Shown here piece after piece: positions 4,770-7,255 of a DNA stretch of 7,255 nucleotides (position 1 is its first letter; each line of letters starts with the position of its first letter). A model generated the notes under the pieces. That model was given only the letters and a program-made list of their open reading frames with translations. It made no database searches and was not told where the DNA came from. A program made the translations under genes and the position numbers. The stretch comes from Phycisphaerales bacterium UBA2266 (lineage in GTDB: Bacteria > Planctomycetota > Phycisphaerae > Sedimentisphaerales > Anaerobacaceae): positions 1 through 7,255 of the forward strand of contig DDXG01000379.1 in assembly GCA_002347125.1 (NCBI GenBank), given 5' to 3'.

Positions 4770-7255
4770 CTAAGTGTTCGCACGTCCGACTCTTGCCCGC
4801 TGAAGCTTCTCGATGCAGTCCTCGCAGTAATGTCGTCCTGATTTCATGGTTCGCAGGGGTGAGCCTTGTTGAGGGGTCTTTCCGCAGCTATCGCACGTGC
4901 GGGCCGTTCGGCGGGCGGTCTGTGAGGGCGCGGACTTCTTCGCGGCCTGGACGTAGGAACGCGCCAATGCCTCGATTCGGACGCGGCGTTCGGTCTCGGC
5001 CTGGGCGACGGCCTCCGCAGCCTGTCTGGCCCGGAATTCGCTGTCGGCCTTGACATGCGCCTCCTCCAGCGTCTGCGTTTGCTCACGGAACCGCCGCTCA
5101 AGGGCCTGCCGGGACTGTGAGAGTTCCTGAATCGTCTGCTCCAATTGCTCGATCCGTCGCTCGTCGGCCTTCGTCCTTGTGCGGGCTCGGCCTTCCTGGT
5201 GAGTCTGGGCCTCCAGCTCGGCCGCGAGGCGTTTTCTCTCGTCGGATTCGACGGCGAGTTGCTTCTGAAGCTGCCTGACTTGGGCTTCTGCCTGCTCCAT
5301 CCGGGCCAATTGCCCCAGAGCGGCCTGCAGACGCTCCTCAATCCTGGCGCGGGTCTCAGTTTCCGCCGTAAGTTGTTTCTGAACATCGACTTGCGATTTG
5401 GAGACTCGCTCCAGTTGTGTCTTGAGATCAGCGAGCTGCTTGTCCAGTCCCTCCGCGGAGGCCTGCGCCTGGCCGGCTTGCCGGGCCTGGGTCTCCAGAT
5501 GCGTCTGCAATTGGGTCTTTTCCTGCAGTGCGGCGTTGAGGCGACCCTGTAGTTGCTCAATCAAATCGTCCTTCTCGTCTGTCAGGTCGATCGCCTCGGC
5601 CTGGATTCGTGCAACTTGCTGCTGAGCGGCCTTGTCAATCTCATCGATCCGCCGCTGCGAAGCGTCGAGTCGTTCCTGAACTCTGGCCCGCAACTCCGCC
5701 TCCATACGGGCCCGCTCCTCGGCTCGGGCGCGTGCCTGTTGCTCGCTAGCGGCCACGGCCTGCGCCTCGAGTTTCGCCTCTGTTTCCTTACGCAACTGTA
5801 GGTCCAATTGCCTTGTGGTGTTGGCAAGGGCCTGGGCGGCCTCGGCCGTGGCCTGCTCTATGGTTGTGGCCGCTTCGGACTGGATATTCTCGACTTCAGC
5901 GGCTACTTGGGCGCGGACTTGTGCCAGCATCTTGTCGGCCTCAGCACGGACCTTGTGCTCGGTTGCTGCGGTCTGTGCCCTGGCCTTCTCCAAGGCGCCG
6001 GTCATCTCCGCACGGACAGCCTCGACGGCTGCGCCTTTCTCGACCTTGGCTCTTTCCTCTATCGCCGCGGCATACCTGTGAGCTTGCTCAAGGGCGGCGG
6101 TGGCCTGGCGCCTGGCCTGTTCTATCTCGGCGGTGGCTCGCTGCTCGGCTTGTTGGACGGCCTTCGCGGCCTGGGTTCCGGCCCGCTCAATCCCGGCTGC
6201 CAATTCGCTGCGACTTTGCTCGAACTGCGTTTGTTTCGCTTCCAGCGATTGTTCCAGTTCGGCGCACCGGGTGGCCTGGGATTCGGCATGCTGCTTCGCC
6301 TCGACGACGGCCTTCGCCGAGGCCTCCGCGGCTGCCTCCGCCTGCGCGCGGGCACGCGACTCCTGCACCAACTTCTCCTGCGTCTGCGCCTGAGCCTGTA
6401 ACAGGGTTTCCACCTGTCGCCTGAGTTCTGTGACTTCCCGACGATGCGATGCGATGGCTGCTTCGGTCCGCCCCTTGGCCTGCGCATGAGCCTCAAGTTT
6501 CTCGTGATCGCTTTCGCGGGCCACCAGTGCGGCGTCGAGCCTGGTTTCGAGCTGGACGCGGTTCTGAAGTTCAGTCTCCAGTCTTTCGCGAAGGCTTTGC
6601 GTTTCTCGTGACTGCGACTTCATCGCGGCGGCCAACTCTGCCCTCTGATGCGATTCGGCCTGGAGTCTCTCTCGAAGCTGTGCGGCGGTGTGTGCCTCGG
6701 CCTGCGTGCGGGCCTGCAACTGCTCGATTTCCGCAGTTCGGGCCTCCACGGCCTCGGCGGCGCGGGATTCGATGGCGGCTATGCGCTCGGTGGTTCTGGC
6801 TTCGACGGCGGCTATCCGGTCGGCCGTGGATTCCTCGGCCTGTTTGGCCTTCTCAACGACCGCGAGGAGCTTCTCTTCGAGCCTGGCGCGGGTCTGGATG
6901 GCGGCCTGGGCGAGTTGCTCGGCGCGGTCGCGGGCGGTTATCTCAGCCTCAATCCGCGACTGGGCGGCAGACCGGGCCTCACCCTCCTGACGCAGTTGCT
7001 CGTTCAGCCGACGGACCGCCTCGATCTGGTTGTCAAGCTGCTCCTGGAGTTCCCGATGGGCCTGGGTTTGTTCCCGGAGCTTCTCGTCGGCCTGGTGTTG
7101 GACCTCTTGAAGGCGCTCCTCAAGGTGCTCGACGGCCTGGGCCTGCCGCTGCAACTGCTCATGGGCTTCCTGACGGGCCTGTGTCTGGCGGTCGAGCGAT
7201 TCCCGGAGCTGCTCGGCTATTGCCTGCTTGGCGGCAACCTCCTCGGCGGTCCGAG
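4770..7255 (-). CDS. Very large Ala/Glu/Gln/Arg-rich coiled-coil protein with C-terminal CxxC-x19-CxxC module (5' end beyond window)
   Basis: The frame is open from the right edge to a TAG at 4772-4770, giving 827 visible residues (numbered from the codon at 7253). The TTG at 7154 is not taken as the start, because the same type of coiled-coil sequence continues without a break to the edge. Residues 1-775 contain no proline or tryptophan, very few glycines, and continuous Ala/Glu/Gln/Arg/Leu-rich helix. Heptad-like parts (for example LIEQLQGRLNAALQEKTQLQ near 564-583) alternate with hendecad parts (separate entries). A basic Ser/Ala/Pro linker (about 771-785) leads to four cysteines at 787, 790, 810 and 813. 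I do not recognise the family. It resembles SMC/myosin-like and cytoskeletal coiled coils only in composition, and no ATPase motif is in the visible part. It lies upstream of the PEP-CTERM gene on the same strand, 125 bp away, with a separate promoter between; no clear terminator follows its stop. Confidence 0.85.
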   Translation of the reverse strand, partial: RTAEEVAAKQAIAEQLRESLDRQTQARQEAHEQLQRQAQAVEHLEERLQEVQHQADEKLREQTQAHRELQEQLDNQIEAVRRLNEQLRQEGEARSAAQSRIEAEITARDRAEQLAQAAIQTRARLEEKLLAVVEKAKQAEESTADRIAAVEARTTERIAAIESRAAEAVEARTAEIEQLQARTQAEAHTAAQLRERLQAESHQRAELAAAMKSQSRETQSLRERLETELQNRVQLETRLDAALVARESDHEKLEAHAQAKGRTEAAIASHRREVTELRRQVETLLQAQAQTQEKLVQESRARAQAEAAAEASAKAVVEAKQHAESQATRCAELEQSLEAKQTQFEQSRSELAAGIERAGTQAAKAVQQAEQRATAEIEQARRQATAALEQAHRYAAAIEERAKVEKGAAVEAVRAEMTGALEKARAQTAATEHKVRAEADKMLAQVRAQVAAEVENIQSEAATTIEQATAEAAQALANTTRQLDLQLRKETEAKLEAQAVAASEQQARARAEERARMEAELRARVQERLDASQRRIDEIDKAAQQQVARIQAEAIDLTDEKDDLIEQLQGRLNAALQEKTQLQTHLETQARQAGQAQASAEGLDKQLADLKTQLERVSKSQVDVQKQLTAETETRARIEERLQAALGQLARMEQAEAQVRQLQKQLAVESDERKRLAAELEAQTHQEGRARTRTKADERRIEQLEQTIQELSQSRQALERRFREQTQTLEEAHVKADSEFRARQAAEAVAQAETERRVRIEALARSYVQAAKKSAPSQTARRTARTCDSCGKTPQQGSPLRTMKSGRHYCEDCIEKLQRARVGRANT
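4815..4895 (-). other. Putative C-terminal zinc-binding module (CxxC-x19-CxxC)
   Basis: Residues 787-813 of the coiled-coil protein read CDSCGK, then a 15-residue polar stretch, then HYCEDC. Two CxxC knuckles 19 residues apart, the first followed by Gly and the second preceded by an aromatic, fit a zinc ribbon or treble-clef type fold. Four cysteine ligands are present and intact. Zinc binding is inferred from the pattern; the partner (nucleic acid or protein) is unknown. Confidence 0.65.
5802..6197 (-). repeat. Twelve consecutive 11-residue (hendecad) repeats in the coiled-coil protein
   Basis: Residues 353-484 divide without insertion or deletion into twelve 11-residue units, such as KAVQQAEQRAT, AEIEQARRQAT and AALEQAHRYAA. 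Position 3 is I, V or L in ten of twelve units, position 6 is Ala, Val or Ile in eleven, and position 10 is Ala, Met, Val or Leu in ten. Hendecads are known to give nearly straight or slightly right-handed coiled coils, or long amphipathic helices that lie on membranes. The units differ at many DNA positions, so the array looks old and maintained at the protein level. Confidence 0.7.
6768..6823 (-). repeat. 33-bp-period DNA repeat encoding hendecads
   Basis: On the plus strand TTCGATGGCGGCTATGCGCT (from 6768) recurs at 6801 with a period of exactly 33 bp; 20 of 23 bases are identical between 6768-6790 and 6801-6823. It encodes the units around DRIAAVEARTT and ERIAAIESRAA, and the pattern fades into a third unit (AVEAR). 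This suggests local growth of the coiled coil by tandem duplication of an 11-codon unit. Confidence 0.6.

Noticed and set aside
4751..4770. Possible terminator hairpin (ACTC-gtg-GAGT followed by T-rich sequence) after the coiled-coil gene
   Set aside because: The stem is only 4 bp and the T-rich side lies on the strand opposite to the gene it would terminate.
5808..6424. Two overlapping plus-strand open frames of about 200 residues inside the coiled-coil gene, Leu/Gly- or Pro/Arg-rich
   Set aside because: Their composition is what the reverse complement of Ala/Glu/Gln/Arg codons gives; no start signals or domains.
7152..7154. TTG as the start codon of the coiled-coil gene
   Set aside because: The frame stays open and coiled-coil-like for 33 more codons to the window edge, so the true start is outside.
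4770..7255. Reading the coiled-coil gene as an SMC or RecN ATPase
   Set aside because: No Walker B, signature motif or other ATPase head is present at the visible C-terminus, which instead ends in a four-cysteine module.

Overview
The window reads as high-GC bacterial chromosome, most likely from the phylum Planctomycetota and perhaps from the class Phycisphaerae. That placement is inference from protein style. One gene ends in a dockerin-like tail of the 'DFxxL...W' type common in Phycisphaerae. One secreted PQQ-like beta-propeller begins with the 'DWPQFRG...RDG...ETGLL' signature that is abundant in planctomycetes. One protein carries a PEP-CTERM sorting tail. No RNA gene, mobile element, CRISPR array or phage gene was seen.

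Left part (1-1598, + strand): the 3' end of an alpha-2-macroglobulin family gene, entering from the left edge and ending in a dockerin-like module, is followed after 137 bp by an orphan FixJ/NarL-type response regulator whose best start is 987. Middle (1607-2860, - strand): a secreted PQQ-like beta-propeller protein converges on the regulator with only 8 bp between the stop codons. Then, divergently, a YkuE/YaeI-type metallophosphoesterase (3113-4012, + strand) lies across a 252-bp spacer with one candidate promoter for each direction.

Right part (4030-7255, - strand): a small PEP-CTERM protein is preceded by the best promoter in the window (TTGACA, 17 bp, TATTAT), whose spacer holds a perfect 6+1+6 palindrome that could be an operator. 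Upstream of it is the 3' part of a very large coiled-coil gene that runs off the right edge. At least 827 residues are visible, with no proline in the first 775, a run of twelve consecutive 11-residue (hendecad) repeats, and a C-terminal CxxC-x19-CxxC putative zinc module. This is the least explained element of the window.

The genes do not form an obvious pathway. The shared theme is envelope or extracellular function: macroglobulin, secreted propeller, PEP-CTERM protein, and a phosphoesterase of a family that includes envelope-associated enzymes. I see no convincing evidence of a new multi-gene system. The candidates for novelty are the hendecad/zinc protein, the dockerin-tailed macroglobulin, and the palindrome-bearing promoter of the PEP-CTERM gene.
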